Source: Sinorhizobium meliloti
Lineage (GTDB): Bacteria; Pseudomonadota; Alphaproteobacteria; Rhizobiales; Rhizobiaceae
NCBI RefSeq assembly: GCF_035610345.1
Contig: NZ_CP141212.1
Coordinates: forward strand, 1,183,976-1,247,975
Length of the DNA: 64,000 bases
Direction: 5' to 3'
Shown: in pieces, positions 49,776 through 59,124 of the stretch
How the letters are laid out: every line of letters starts with the position of its first letter
Position numbering within the stretch: position 1 is the stretch's first letter
Position numbers and translations under genes: made by a program
Notes under the pieces: generated by a model
What the model was told of the DNA's origin: nothing
The model's input: the letters and a program-made list of their open reading frames with translations, nothing else
Database searches by the model: none

Positions 49776-50060
49776 AGATTGGCCGCCATGGGCGCGCAAC
49801 ACAAAGCCGCCCGTGTCCGGCTGATGCTGTGAACTTGCAAGAGAACAAGCAGATGGTGCGATCGATCGATTCCCAAGACGCCTGACACGCCGCTCATCCC
49901 AATGGCCTTCCATGGCCGTTGCACTGTTTGGCACAGGCGTTGCGGAAACCATCTTGGCCAGTGGCCCTGTGCGGCCACACCGAAAGGCCGAACATATGGA
50001 AGCAAGCGATCCGATCAAAAAATCTGCAAAAAACACTTGCAAGGGGGAGCCGTCCACATA
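49776..50060 (+). ncRNA. Predicted guide (bridge/seek) RNA region of the IS element
   Basis: 285 bases between the transposase stop and the right end, far longer than the 5' non-coding end (78 bases). In the IS1111 subgroup the guide RNA is encoded at this 3' side. It contains CTCATCCC at 49893-49900 and CCCTGTG at 49965-49971, both words of the target palindrome. It also contains GCACTGTTTGGCACAGG at 49921-49937, close to the left junction GCACTGTTGGG and to the empty site GCACAGGG. RNA ends and folding are not established. Confidence 0.6.
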
Positions 50061-50140
50061 AGGGATGAGGAAGAGGAGAGGTTGCAGTCCTTCGAAAAGC
50101 TTCCTTCAGCGGGCGGAAAACCCCACATACTTTTTCCGGC

Positions 50141-50680
50141 CTAAGCTTCCGATCCCTTCGGCCGCCTTTCGAACATGACCATCGGCCGGCCGTTATAGGT
50201 CGTGCGCCAGAATTCCTTGAAACCGTGTTTCAGGGCGACATTGATCGAAGCCTGGTTGCCCGGTTCGATGATGCAGGTCTTCCTCAGCACGGGAAACTGA
50301 CGGTCGGCCCAGGCGAGGGCGGCGGTCACGGCTTCCGTCGCCAGTCCGCGGCCGTGGTTTTTCGGTGAAATCGCCCAGCCCGTCTCCATCGTTCCCTCCA
50401 GCGAGGGCGTGATCTGGCGATGCGCTTCGTGGAAGCCGGCCTCTCCGATAAAGGCGCCGCTTTGCTTGTCCTGGATCGCGAAGAAGCCGAAGCCGAAGTA
50501 GTGCCACATGCCGACCTGGCGCAGGAATCGCGTCCAGGACTGTTCGCGGGTGTAAGGCACGCCGCCGGTATAGCGGGTCACTTCCTCGTCGCCGAAGAGT
50601 GCGCAATAGGAAGGAAAGTCGTCGCGCCGGTAGGGGCGCAGGAATAGCCGCTCGGTCTCGATCGTGGGGACGCTGTGCAT
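50141..50680 (-). CDS. GNAT family N-acetyltransferase (RimJ/RimL-like)
   Basis: 179 residues. ETERLFLRPYRRDDFPSYCALFGDEEV is the RimJ/L-type N-terminus; the acetyl-CoA loop reads ISPKNHGRGLATEAVTAALAWA, and the late motif CIIEPGNQASINVALKHGFKE is typical of small-molecule or ribosomal-protein acetyltransferases. Substrate unknown. Its stop lies 80 bases inside from the IS right end, and the cupin gene precedes it on the same strand. The frame is open far upstream, but MHSVPTIETERL is the family start. Confidence 0.88.
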   Translation of the reverse strand: MHSVPTIETERLFLRPYRRDDFPSYCALFGDEEVTRYTGGVPYTREQSWTRFLRQVGMWHYFGFGFFAIQDKQSGAFIGEAGFHEAHRQITPSLEGTMETGWAISPKNHGRGLATEAVTAALAWADRQFPVLRKTCIIEPGNQASINVALKHGFKEFWRTTYNGRPMVMFERRPKGSEA

Positions 50681-50720
50681 TGTCGCTCCGCTTGTTCTGA
50701 CAGGGGAAGGAGTAGAGTTC

Positions 50721-51224
50721 TCAGAAGCCCGGTTCACCGTCCCAATAGTCGGCCGCCGAGGGCGCGCGGCCGATGAAGTCGAACGACGCCTGGCTTTCGC
50801 CCGGACGCCGGGTCCGGGCAAGGAACTTGCCGGAGTCCGGATATTCGCAGATTTCGGTCGCTGCGATGGTGGAAATGGACAGGTATTTGAGCGGGACGGT
50901 GCCGGTATTGATGAGGTGATGCGCGGTCTCCTGGCCGCCAGCGGGGGCTCCGAGTATGTCGCCTGGTCCGACCGCATGGCGTTCGCTGCCGAAACGATAG
51001 GTACCTTGCCCCTCGAGGATAATGAACAGCTCTTCTTCGACATGGTGGTTATGGAATGGACACCCGGATTTGCCGGGCGGAACCTCGCCGTAGCCTATGC
51101 CGATATCCTTGAGGCCGAGAAGCGACCCGAAAGAGACGTCGCTGGATTCGAAGAACGAGCCACGGCGCCAGTGGTCGAGCTTCAGGTTCTTCGGATTGAC
51201 GATGGGCTTTTGCGCGTCCGTCAT
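50721..51224 (-). CDS. Cupin domain protein
   Basis: 167 residues. One conserved cupin barrel with metal-binding motif 1 in CPFHNHHVEEELFIILEGQG (His, His, Glu) and motif 2 around PGDILGAPAGGQETAHHLINTG. The terminal region GRAPSAADYWDGEPGF is shared with proteins often annotated as cupins of unknown function. A metalloenzyme such as a dioxygenase or isomerase is possible; no substrate can be named. It is read divergently from ribH and toward the GNAT gene, 40 bases away. Confidence 0.85.
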   Translation of the reverse strand: MTDAQKPIVNPKNLKLDHWRRGSFFESSDVSFGSLLGLKDIGIGYGEVPPGKSGCPFHNHHVEEELFIILEGQGTYRFGSERHAVGPGDILGAPAGGQETAHHLINTGTVPLKYLSISTIAATEICEYPDSGKFLARTRRPGESQASFDFIGRAPSAADYWDGEPGF

Positions 51225-51474
51225 CGCAGTCGTCCTCCTGGTCGCGTCGCATGCCCGGCTCGACCTCGCGGAATCGGTCTGGGCGCGCTTAAGGATTAGA
51301 GACAGTTGGCGCCGTTACAAGCGGGTTTGCTGTTCGGCTCCACCAATATCGAAGATTGCGGTACGGCAAATGCCCTTCGGTTAACGGAATTTACTTGCCA
51401 TTCCGTGCCGGGCATGGTTTGACCGCCGCCTGCACCGGCCAAGTCCGGTCCGAATTTTTCAAGACAGGTGATCC

Positions 51475-51936
51475 ATGGCGAAGATCAAGCCCGTCCACAT
51501 GCTGATTGTGGAAGCGCGTTTCTATGACGATATGGCCGACGCGCTCCTCGATGGAGCGAAACATGCGCTGGATGCGGCCGGCGCCACTTATGATATTGTG
51601 ACGGTTCCGGGGGCGCTGGAAATTCCCGCGGCGATCGCCATGGCGCTCGACGGCGCCGACGAAGGCGGGGCGGAATATGACGGCTTCGTTGCGCTCGGCA
51701 TGGTGATCCGCGGCGAAACCTACCATTTCGACATCGTCGCCAACGAGTCCGCGCGCGCGCTGATGGATCTCGCCGTCAGCGAGAGCCTGGCGCTCGGCAA
51801 CGGCATTCTGACGGTCGAAAACGACGATCAGGCCTGGGCACGGGCCCGCCGTACGGAAGGCGACAAGGGCGGATTCGCCGCGCGCGCCGCCCTGACCATG
51901 ATTGAACTGAAGCAAAGATTGGGCGCAGAGAAGTGA
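51475..51936 (+). CDS. ribH: 6,7-dimethyl-8-ribityllumazine synthase
   Basis: 153 residues. Condenses the RibD product (after dephosphorylation) with dihydroxybutanone phosphate, giving the substrate of RibE. The family fold is visible: [21 protein letters not shown], the [15 protein letters not shown] loop, [15 protein letters not shown] with the catalytic His, and [16 protein letters not shown]. It starts the ribH-nusB-MFS unit, with nusB overlapping by four bases. No FMN riboswitch was recognised upstream. Confidence 0.96.
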   Translation: MAKIKPVHMLIVEARFYDDMADALLDGAKHALDAAGATYDIVTVPGALEIPAAIAMALDGADEGGAEYDGFVALGMVIRGETYHFDIVANESARALMDLAVSESLALGNGILTVENDDQAWARARRTEGDKGGFAARAALTMIELKQRLGAEK

Positions 51937-52415
51937 CGAACACCCCTTCGGATCAGCCGCTGAAACAGGTCAACCAGCGTGGCGCCGCGCGCCTTGCAGC
52001 CGTTCAGGCGCTTTATCAGATGGATGTCGGCGGGACCGGCGTCCTGGAGATCGTCGCCGAATACGAGGAACATCGCCTCGGCAAGGAACTGGACGGTGAC
52101 ACCTATCTCAGGGCAGACGCGTCCTGGTTTCGCTCGATCGTTGCGGGCGTCGTGCGCGACCAGCGCAAGCTCGATCCGTTGATCGGCTCGGCGCTTCAGG
52201 ATGATTGGGCGCTTTCCCGGCTCGATTCCACCGTTCGCGCAATCCTGCGCGCCGGCACCTTCGAGATACTGGAGCGAAAGGACGTGCCGGTTCCGGTGAT
52301 CGTGACCGAATATGTCGAGATCGCCAAGGCCTTCTTCCAGGACGAAGAGCCGAAGCTCGTCAACGCCGTCCTCGACCGGATCGCCAAACAAGTTCGCGGC
52401 GACCAGAGAAAGTAA
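51933..52415 (+). CDS. nusB: Transcription antitermination factor NusB
   Basis: 160 residues from a GTG start that overlaps the ribH stop (GTGA). All-helical NusB fold: [17 protein letters not shown], the [23 protein letters not shown] core and [16 protein letters not shown]. With NusE it binds boxA of rRNA leaders to prevent early termination. The next gene, an MFS carrier, starts four bases after the stop. Confidence 0.95.
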   Translation: MTNTPSDQPLKQVNQRGAARLAAVQALYQMDVGGTGVLEIVAEYEEHRLGKELDGDTYLRADASWFRSIVAGVVRDQRKLDPLIGSALQDDWALSRLDSTVRAILRAGTFEILERKDVPVPVIVTEYVEIAKAFFQDEEPKLVNAVLDRIAKQVRGDQRK

Positions 52416-52419
52416 GCGG

Positions 52420-53646
52420 ATGGCCACCGAGCCGGCAGAAATCCGAACGGTCCTCCGCGAGGCGCGTCGCAACGTGCAGTTGCTTACCGTGGCGCAGGCA
52501 CTGCTCGGCGTTGTCGGGCCGATCAGTTTTGCCGTCGGCGGGGTTGCCGGCCACCAGTTGCTCGGCGAAGACAAGTCGCTCGCGACGGCGCCGCTCACCG
52601 CCTACAATCTCGGCATGGCGCTCGGCGTCGTACTCGTTGCGGTGTTGTCGCGACTCGTTGGCCGGCGCTTCGCCTTCATCGCCGGTGCGTCGATCGCTGC
52701 GCTCGGCGGCGTACTCGCCACGGCTGCACTTTTCCGGGAGAGTTTCTGGTTCTTCGCCTGCGGCCTCGCCGTGCTCGGCGCTTCCAACGGCTTTACGCAG
52801 AAGCTCCGCTTTGCCGCAGCCGACGCTTCGCCCTCCTTCTACAAGGCCAAGGCGATTTCCTGGATTCTGGGAGGCGGCATCGTCTCGGCGATCCTCGGAC
52901 CGCAGATCGTCATCTTCGCGGGCGATTACTTTGCGCCCGTGTGGTTCGCGGGCGCCTTCGTCGCTCTCGTACCGGTCTGCCTCGCCGCGCTCTTCTTCTT
53001 CGTGCCGCTACGGCTGCCGGACCACACATCGGCATCGACCCATCATGAGCAGCCTCCCGCGCGTCCGCTGCGCGAGATTGCGGGCAGCCAGCGTTTCATG
53101 ACGGGAATGATCTGCGGGATATCCAGCTATGTCCTGATGACCTTCATGATGACGGGCGCGCCCGTCGCCATGGTTGTCGGCTGCGGCTTTTCGAGCGATC
53201 TCGCGACGCTCGGAATCCAATGGCACGTGCTTGCGATGTTCGCTCCGAGTTTCGTCACGGGTTGGCTGATCAGCCGCTTCGGCGCCGAACGCATCGTCGC
53301 ATGCGGTCTCCTCCTGCTGATGGCCTGCGCTGCCGTGGCTCACCTCGGCGTCGCACTCTGGAATTTCTGGGGCGCGTTGTCGCTGCTCGGCCTCGGCTGG
53401 AATTTCGGTTTCATCGGCTCCACGGCGATCGTCGCGCAGAGTTACCGGCCGCATGAGGCAGACAAGGTCCAGGGCTTTCACGACATCGTTCTCTTCTCAG
53501 CCGTCGCTTGTTCTTCCTTCGCTTCCGGCAAGGTGCTTTCCGCCTATGGTTGGGACATGCTGAGCGCGGTTGTCTGGCCAGTGGCCGGTTTTTGCCTTCT
53601 TCTCCTTCTCCCGCTCCTGAGGGCGGGAAAGCAAGCCACTGCCTGA
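52420..53646 (+). CDS. MFS transporter
   Basis: 408 residues with 12 predicted helices; the conserved loop between TM2 and TM3 is reduced to SRLVGRRFAFIAG. The ATG at 52420 follows nusB at once and gives the natural N-terminus MATEPAEIRTVLREARRNVQLL. The frame also extends upstream inside nusB and is not used. The long central loop (PDHTSASTHHEQPPARPLREI) separates the two halves. Drug or metabolite efflux is possible; substrate unknown. Followed by 198 bases before hppA. Confidence 0.87.
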   Translation: MATEPAEIRTVLREARRNVQLLTVAQALLGVVGPISFAVGGVAGHQLLGEDKSLATAPLTAYNLGMALGVVLVAVLSRLVGRRFAFIAGASIAALGGVLATAALFRESFWFFACGLAVLGASNGFTQKLRFAAADASPSFYKAKAISWILGGGIVSAILGPQIVIFAGDYFAPVWFAGAFVALVPVCLAALFFFVPLRLPDHTSASTHHEQPPARPLREIAGSQRFMTGMICGISSYVLMTFMMTGAPVAMVVGCGFSSDLATLGIQWHVLAMFAPSFVTGWLISRFGAERIVACGLLLLMACAAVAHLGVALWNFWGALSLLGLGWNFGFIGSTAIVAQSYRPHEADKVQGFHDIVLFSAVACSSFASGKVLSAYGWDMLSAVVWPVAGFCLLLLLPLLRAGKQATA

Positions 53647-53844
53647 AAGCCGGTTTATCCGAATGCTTCCCGGACCCTGAAAAAGGCCCGCATGCGGGCG
53701 ATTTCAGGGGCTTGACGATCCACATCGGCAACAGCACTCTGGCCGCGCCGCGAAAACGCGTCGCTTGAGGAGGCGGCGTGTGATTCGCGGAGAGGGGCCT
53801 GCGGCAGGGATGAGCCCGCAGGTTGTAACGGAGGAAAGTGCGAA

Positions 53845-55980
53845 ATGACCATATTGTTGGGCGTTATCGCATGCGGGTTGCTTTCGGTGGTCTACGCCAT
53901 CTGGGCGACAAGGTCGGTGCTTGCCGCCGACCAGGGGAATGCCCGCATGCAAGAAATCGCAGGTTTTATCAGAGAGGGGGCGCAGGCCTACCTCACGCGT
54001 CAGTACACAACCATCGCCATCGTCGGTGTCGTCGTTTTCATCGCCGCATGGGTCCTGTTGTCGGGTGCAGCCGCCATCGGCTTCCTTATCGGTGCGGTGC
54101 TCTCGGGTGCCGCAGGCTTCATCGGCATGCATGTTTCGGTCAGGGCCAACGTCCGTACGGCCCAGGCCGCCTCGGTCAGCCTCGCCTCCGGTCTCGACAT
54201 CGCATTCAAATCCGGTGCAATCACCGGCATGCTGGTGGCCGGCCTCGCCCTCCTGGGCGTCTCGGTCTACTATCTCATACTCACCGCAGGCCTGGGGCAT
54301 GAGCCGGCCGCGCGCGAGGTCATCGATGCGCTTGTCGCGCTCGGCTTCGGGGCGTCGCTGATTTCGATCTTCGCCCGTCTCGGCGGCGGCATCTTCACGA
54401 AAGGCGCCGATGTCGGCGGCGACCTCGTCGGCAAGGTAGAAGCGGGTATCCCCGAGGACGATCCGCGCAATCCGGCGACGATCGCCGACAACGTCGGCGA
54501 CAATGTCGGAGACTGCGCCGGCATGGCCGCCGACCTGTTCGAGACCTATGCGGTTTCCGTCGTGGCGACGATGGTGCTGGCATCGATCTTCTTCGCCGGG
54601 ACCCCGATGCTCGCAACCGTCATGACTTATCCGCTGGCGATCTGCGCGGCCTGCATCATCACCTCGATCATCGGCACCTTCTTCGTCAAGCTCGGCGCAA
54701 ACGCCTCGATCATGGGCGCGCTTTATCGCGGGCTGATCGTTACGGGCGCTCTGTCGATCCTCGGCCTTGGCGCGGCGACATCGCTGACGATCGGATGGGG
54801 TTCGATCGGAACGGTCGCGGGCATGGACATCACCGGCTGGAATCTGTTTCTCTGCGGCATCATCGGCCTTATCGTCACCGCGCTGATCGTCGTGATCACC
54901 GAATATTATACGGGGACGAACAAGCGGCCTGTGAACTCGATCGCGCAGGCCTCGGTCACGGGCCACGGCACCAACGTGATCCAGGGTCTCGCCGTGTCCC
55001 TCGAATCGACGGCCTTGCCGGCAATCGTCATCGTCGGTGGCATCATCGCGACCTACCAGTTCGCCGGCCTCTTCGGGACGGCCATCGCCGTGACCGCCAT
55101 GCTCGGTCTTGCCGGCATGATCGTAGCGCTCGACGCCTTCGGCCCCGTGACCGACAATGCCGGCGGGATTGCCGAGATGTCGCATCTGCCGCCCGAGGTG
55201 CGCAAGTCGACCGACGCGTTGGACGCCGTCGGCAACACCACCAAGGCCGTGACGAAAGGTTATGCGATCGGTTCGGCGGGGCTTGGTGCCCTGGTACTCT
55301 TCGCGGCCTATTCCAACGACCTCGCCTATTTCGCCGCCAATGGCGACAAGCATCCCTATTTCGCCGACGTCGGGACGATCTCCTTCGATCTGTCCAATCC
55401 TTACGTCGTCGCCGGGCTGATCTTCGGCGGTCTCATCCCCTATCTCTTCGGCGGCATCGCAATGACCGCCGTCGGCCGTGCCGGGAGCGCCGTCGTCGAG
55501 GAGGTTCGTCGTCAGTTCAAGGAAAAGCCCGGCATCATGGAAGGCAAGGATCGGCCGGACTATGGCCGGGCCGTCGACATGCTGACGAAGGCGGCGATCC
55601 GCGAAATGATCATCCCGTCGCTGCTGCCGGTGCTGGCGCCGATCGTCGTTTATTTCGGCGTGCTGCTGATCTCCGGCTCGAAGGCGTCTGCCTTCGCGGC
55701 GCTCGGTGCCTCGCTCCTCGGCGTGATCGTCAACGGCCTTTTCGTGGCCATCTCGATGACGTCCGGCGGCGGTGCCTGGGACAATGCCAAGAAGAGCTTC
55801 GAAGACGGCTTCGTCGACCGCAACGGCACCCGCCACATGAAGGGATCCGAAGCGCACAAGGCCTCGGTGACGGGTGACACCGTCGGCGATCCCTACAAGG
55901 ATACGGCCGGTCCGGCGGTCAACCCCGCGATCAAGATCACCAACATCGTGGCCCTTCTCCTGCTCGCCGTCCTGGCCTGA
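53845..55980 (+). CDS. hppA: Membrane-bound proton-translocating pyrophosphatase
   Basis: 711 residues with about 16 membrane helices. Pumps H+ using PPi hydrolysis. The catalytic core is intact: [36 protein letters not shown] and the late [16 protein letters not shown]. In [14 protein letters not shown] the residue after NTT is Lys, marking the K+-independent H+-PPase class; K+-dependent enzymes have Ala. It is comparable to the R. rubrum enzyme. A single gene with its own terminator, convergent with the BamE-like gene. Confidence 0.96.
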   Translation: MTILLGVIACGLLSVVYAIWATRSVLAADQGNARMQEIAGFIREGAQAYLTRQYTTIAIVGVVVFIAAWVLLSGAAAIGFLIGAVLSGAAGFIGMHVSVRANVRTAQAASVSLASGLDIAFKSGAITGMLVAGLALLGVSVYYLILTAGLGHEPAAREVIDALVALGFGASLISIFARLGGGIFTKGADVGGDLVGKVEAGIPEDDPRNPATIADNVGDNVGDCAGMAADLFETYAVSVVATMVLASIFFAGTPMLATVMTYPLAICAACIITSIIGTFFVKLGANASIMGALYRGLIVTGALSILGLGAATSLTIGWGSIGTVAGMDITGWNLFLCGIIGLIVTALIVVITEYYTGTNKRPVNSIAQASVTGHGTNVIQGLAVSLESTALPAIVIVGGIIATYQFAGLFGTAIAVTAMLGLAGMIVALDAFGPVTDNAGGIAEMSHLPPEVRKSTDALDAVGNTTKAVTKGYAIGSAGLGALVLFAAYSNDLAYFAANGDKHPYFADVGTISFDLSNPYVVAGLIFGGLIPYLFGGIAMTAVGRAGSAVVEEVRRQFKEKPGIMEGKDRPDYGRAVDMLTKAAIREMIIPSLLPVLAPIVVYFGVLLISGSKASAFAALGASLLGVIVNGLFVAISMTSGGGAWDNAKKSFEDGFVDRNGTRHMKGSEAHKASVTGDTVGDPYKDTAGPAVNPAIKITNIVALLLLAVLA

Positions 55981-56001
55981 CGCAGGCGTCTTGAAAAACG
56001 G

Positions 56002-56036
56002 AAGGCCCGCGGGACCTGGTCTCGCGGGCCTTTTTT
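56002..56036 (+). terminator. Rho-independent terminator after hppA
   Basis: A 10-bp stem AAGGCCCGCG/CGCGGGCCTT with an 11-base loop, ending in a T run. Confidence 0.92.
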
Positions 56037-56053
56037 GATCCGTTGCGGCTCGG

Positions 56054-56560
56054 TTACTTGCCGAAGTCCTTGAACAGGTTGCGCGCGGCGGCCTGTCCGG
56101 CGCCGGGGCCGCTCAGGAGCTGGCCGAGGAAGCTCGATTCCTTGCCGCCGGTCGGCGTCGTTCGCGACAGCATGTCGAAGACCTTCCCGTCCTTCAACGT
56201 GTAGTGCGCGAGCTGGCTGACGGTGCCTTCCTTGTCGAAATAGACGGCGAGGATCGACTGATCGATGATCTTCGGCTTCATGAAGGCGACCGGCCGCTTA
56301 CGGGTCTGGGAGATGTAGTAGAACACCTCATTGTCGAATGTCGCGGTGGTCGAAGGCGTGCCGAGCGAAAGCAGCACCTGCTCGCGGCTCGATCCGACCG
56401 GCACGAGTGCCAGCGTTTCCTGGTCGACGACATAGCCCTGATGCAGGACTTCACCCACATTCGCGGACATGCAGGCAGAAAGGGCGGTAGTACACAGGGA
56501 AGCCACGAGCACGGCACGGCCCAGGACTTTGAGGTTTGTCGTCAAATACCGCTTCGTCAA
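56054..56560 (-). CDS. bamE: Outer-membrane assembly lipoprotein BamE (OmlA/SmpA family)
   Basis: About 168 residues. A signal ending in a lipobox (TTALSAC) and then the BamE fold: VGSSREQVLLSLGTPSTTATFDNEVFYYISQTRKR, which is the conserved two-helix plus sheet region. BamE stabilises the BAM complex that inserts outer-membrane barrels. I prefer the TTG at 56560 because it has a clear GGGGAG ribosome site six bases upstream; ATGs at 56599 and 56641 would give 181 and 195 residues without a good site. Confidence 0.87.
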   Translation of the reverse strand: MTKRYLTTNLKVLGRAVLVASLCTTALSACMSANVGEVLHQGYVVDQETLALVPVGSSREQVLLSLGTPSTTATFDNEVFYYISQTRKRPVAFMKPKIIDQSILAVYFDKEGTVSQLAHYTLKDGKVFDMLSRTTPTGGKESSFLGQLLSGPGAGQAAARNLFKDFGK

Positions 56561-56697
56561 GGACTGCTCCCCTGGAGTAACGATTGGCAGATCGGCCATT
56601 GCAATTCGTGCCCGCTTCGGTAAACCAGCTTCGGCTATCATGCAACATGATCATGGGCGCTTGCCCCTGATTTCGAGAAAGCCAGCCGGCCTCTGTG

Positions 56698-57234
56698 ATG
56701 ATTTTTGGACTGTTCAAGAAAAAAAGCGGCAATATTGCGATTGTGAAGCGCCAATATGCGGCACTGACCGCGGCGGCGCGCCAACCGTTTCTCTATACCG
56801 ACCTCGATGTGCCCGACACGGTCATGGGGCGCTTCGAGATGTTGTCAGCGATTCTGATCCTTTATTTCCGCCGCACGCGCAGCTCGGCGCGAGCCGGCCA
56901 GGAGATCGCGCAGGAGATTGTCGACGCCTTCTTCGAGGATGTCGACCATTCCATCCGCGAGCTCGGCGTCGGCGACATGAGCGTGCCGAAGAAGATGAAG
57001 AAACTTGCCGGCATGTTCTACGGCCGCCTCGAATCCTACGCGGCGGCCCTTGAAGGACGCGACGCCGGCGCACTGGCGGCCGCATTGCGGCGCAATTTTC
57101 ACGCCGACGTAGAGGACGCGCCGTCCATGCAGGGCCTCGCCTCCTACCTCCTTGCGGTCGAGTCCGTACTCTCGGATACCACGGAAGAGGCCGTCGAGAC
57201 GGGTCAGTTGCGCATCCCCCCGGCCGGAACGTAA
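56698..57234 (+). CDS. Ubiquinol-cytochrome c chaperone (CBP3/UQCC1-like) family protein
   Basis: 178 residues, all helical. It contains PFLYTDLDVPDTVMGRFEMLSAILILYFRR, then QEIVDAFFEDVDHSIRELGVGDMSVPKKMKKLAGMFYGRLESY, the diagnostic core of the CBP3 family, which helps assemble cytochrome b of complex III in mitochondria and is widespread in alphaproteobacteria. The start is ATG 56698 or the GTG one codon before it; both lack a strong RBS. The YceD-like gene follows 83 bases downstream. Confidence 0.88.
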   Translation: MIFGLFKKKSGNIAIVKRQYAALTAAARQPFLYTDLDVPDTVMGRFEMLSAILILYFRRTRSSARAGQEIAQEIVDAFFEDVDHSIRELGVGDMSVPKKMKKLAGMFYGRLESYAAALEGRDAGALAAALRRNFHADVEDAPSMQGLASYLLAVESVLSDTTEEAVETGQLRIPPAGT

Positions 57235-57317
57235 AAGCGCCGCGATCGTTCGTCGATCAAATGGCAGCGTGCCGACCGCCGCCCTGCAGCGGTGCCGGCG
57301 CGAGGAAGGGTCTGAAC

Positions 57318-57869
57318 ATGAAGCAAGAGAGCAAACCGGCATTCTCCTACCCGGTGAAGGTGGGGCATATTTCGGCAAATCCTGTGACCGTGCATATGTC
57401 GGCGAACGATGCCGAACTGCGGGCTCTTGCCGAGCTTTGGCGCGTGGAAGGCGTCTCTTCCCTTGCCGCCGACCTGCAGATTGCGCGCTGGAAAAAGGAC
57501 GGTGTGAAGATCAAGGGCGAGGTTCGTGCGCATATCGTCCAGTCGTGCGTCGTGACGCTCGAGCCGGTCGAGTCTGATATCCGGGAACCGGTGGATGCGA
57601 TCCTCGTACCCGAGGGATCACGTCTCGCGCGGCAGGCCGACGCCGACGGCGGCGAGATGATCGTCGATCCGGACGGACCCGACCTGCCCGATACCTTCAC
57701 AGGCGATACGATCGATGCCGGCGTGGTCGTCAGCGAGCACGTCGCGCTCGCCATCGATCCCTATCCGCGCAAGCCGGGCGCCGCTTTCGGCGAACGCATC
57801 GAAAGCTCCGCCGCGGACGACGAACGGCCGAACCCGTTCGCGGTGCTGAAGGACTGGAAAAAGGATTGA
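57318..57869 (+). CDS. DUF177/YceD family protein
   Basis: 183 residues. The family core is seen in WRVEGVSSLAADLQIARWKKDGVKIKGEVRAHIVQSCVVTLEPVESDI, where the single Cys of the QSCVVTL block is the usual conserved position; the C-terminus carries acidic DGPDLPD and RPNPFAVLKDWKKD. In other bacteria YceD is next to rpmF-plsX and influences 23S rRNA levels; here no rpmF lies between it and plsX. The ATG at 57318 is the family start. Confidence 0.88.
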   Translation: MKQESKPAFSYPVKVGHISANPVTVHMSANDAELRALAELWRVEGVSSLAADLQIARWKKDGVKIKGEVRAHIVQSCVVTLEPVESDIREPVDAILVPEGSRLARQADADGGEMIVDPDGPDLPDTFTGDTIDAGVVVSEHVALAIDPYPRKPGAAFGERIESSAADDERPNPFAVLKDWKKD

Positions 57870-58062
57870 AACGGCTGAGCCCCGGCTTACAATTCGGTTG
57901 TCACGCCGACGAAAAGCAGTATTTTGGCCCGACTCCAGCCAAGGGGGCCGCTACGCCGAGACATTGCATGCCGGCCCCACTTCAGAAGGAACATGGATCG
58001 CCGCCGCTTGATGCTTGAGGGGCGAAACATGTTGCGTGGCGGGAAAAAAGGATAAGACACGC

Positions 58063-59106
58063 GTGGTCAGAATTTCACTTGACGTGATGGGAGGCGACTA
58101 TGGTCCTGAAGTCGTCATCCCGGGCGCAGCGAGAGCGCTCGAACGTCACCCGGACATAAAGTTCGTTCTTTTTGGCCAGGAAGCGCGGTGCGTGGAACTG
58201 CTCGCCAAGCACCCGAAGCTCAAGGCGAGCAGCACGTTCCATGATTGCGAGATTGCCGTCGGCATGGATGAAAAGCCGAGCCAGGCGCTTCGGCGCGGAC
58301 GCGGCAAATCGAGCATGTGGAAGGCTATCGACGCGATCAACGCCGGCGAAGCGGATGTGGTCGTCTCGGCCGGGAACACCGGCGCCCTGATGGCGATGTC
58401 GGTTTTCTGTCTGAGGACGATGCAGGGCATTCAGCGGCCGGCGATCGCCGCCATCTGGCCGACGCTGAAGGGCGAAAGCATCGTTCTCGACGTCGGCGCT
58501 ACGATCGGCGCCGACGCGCAGCAACTCATGGATTTCGCCCTGATGGGCGGCGCAATGGCCCGGGCGCTCTTCGAAGTTGAGCGTCCTTCCGTCGGCCTTC
58601 TAAATGTCGGCGTGGAGGAGATCAAGGGCCAGGAAGAGGTAAAGGAGGCCGGGCGCCTGATCCGTGAGGCCGACGTCGAGGGGATCGAATATTACGGCTT
58701 CGTCGAAGGCGACGATATCGGCCGCGGCACCGTCGATGTCGTGGTGACCGAGGGCTTTTCCGGTAATATCGCGCTGAAGGCAGCAGAGGGGACGGCGCGT
58801 CAGATCGCCGAATATCTGCGCGCCGCGATGTCGCGCACGCTTCTTGCAAGGGTCGGCTATGTCTTCGCCAAGGGAGCCTTCGACCGGCTCCGCGAGAAGA
58901 TGGATCCGCGAAAGGTCAATGGCGGGGTTTTCCTCGGTCTCAACGGCATCGTTATCAAGAGCCATGGTGGCGCGGATGCCGAGGGCTTCGCCGCGGCCAT
59001 CGACGTCGGATACGATATGGTGAAGAACGGCCTGAAGGCGAAGATCGAGACCGATCTGGCACGGTATCATGGCGCCCAGCCGTCCGAAGCCCTTCCGCGG
59101 GCATGA
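58063..59106 (+). CDS. plsX: Phosphate acyltransferase PlsX
   Basis: 347 residues from a GTG reading [16 protein letters not shown], the family N-terminus. PlsX makes acyl-phosphate from acyl-ACP as the first step of the PlsX-PlsY route to phosphatidic acid. Conserved blocks are [31 protein letters not shown] and [19 protein letters not shown]. An in-frame start at 58015 would add 16 residues. fabH begins 18 bases after the stop; the two are usually coupled. Confidence 0.95.
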   Translation: MVRISLDVMGGDYGPEVVIPGAARALERHPDIKFVLFGQEARCVELLAKHPKLKASSTFHDCEIAVGMDEKPSQALRRGRGKSSMWKAIDAINAGEADVVVSAGNTGALMAMSVFCLRTMQGIQRPAIAAIWPTLKGESIVLDVGATIGADAQQLMDFALMGGAMARALFEVERPSVGLLNVGVEEIKGQEEVKEAGRLIREADVEGIEYYGFVEGDDIGRGTVDVVVTEGFSGNIALKAAEGTARQIAEYLRAAMSRTLLARVGYVFAKGAFDRLREKMDPRKVNGGVFLGLNGIVIKSHGGADAEGFAAAIDVGYDMVKNGLKAKIETDLARYHGAQPSEALPRA

Positions 59107-59124
59107 ATGATGAGGTTTGAGTAG

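Larger units (their letters stand above)
46749..50060 (+). mobile_element. IS110-family (IS1111-type) insertion sequence carrying a group II intron
   Basis: Subterminal inverted repeats GTGGACGGCTCCC (46756-46768) and GGGAGCCGTCCAC (50045-50057) are perfect over 13 bp. With 7 extra bases on the left and 3 on the right, the layout described for IS1111 elements, excision rejoins GAGCAC to AGGGATGAG. That rebuilds a palindrome with arms CTCATCCCTGTG and CACAGGGATGAG around ACGAG. There is no target duplication, as expected. The transposase is interrupted after its first 12 codons by the intron. Without the intron the element is about 1.4 kb. Confidence 0.88.

Noticed and set aside
51300..51474. 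FMN riboswitch upstream of ribH
   Set aside because: The conserved FMN-aptamer blocks could not be found.
53704..55857. 717-residue frame antisense to hppA
   Set aside because: Low-complexity shadow of a highly conserved membrane protein gene.
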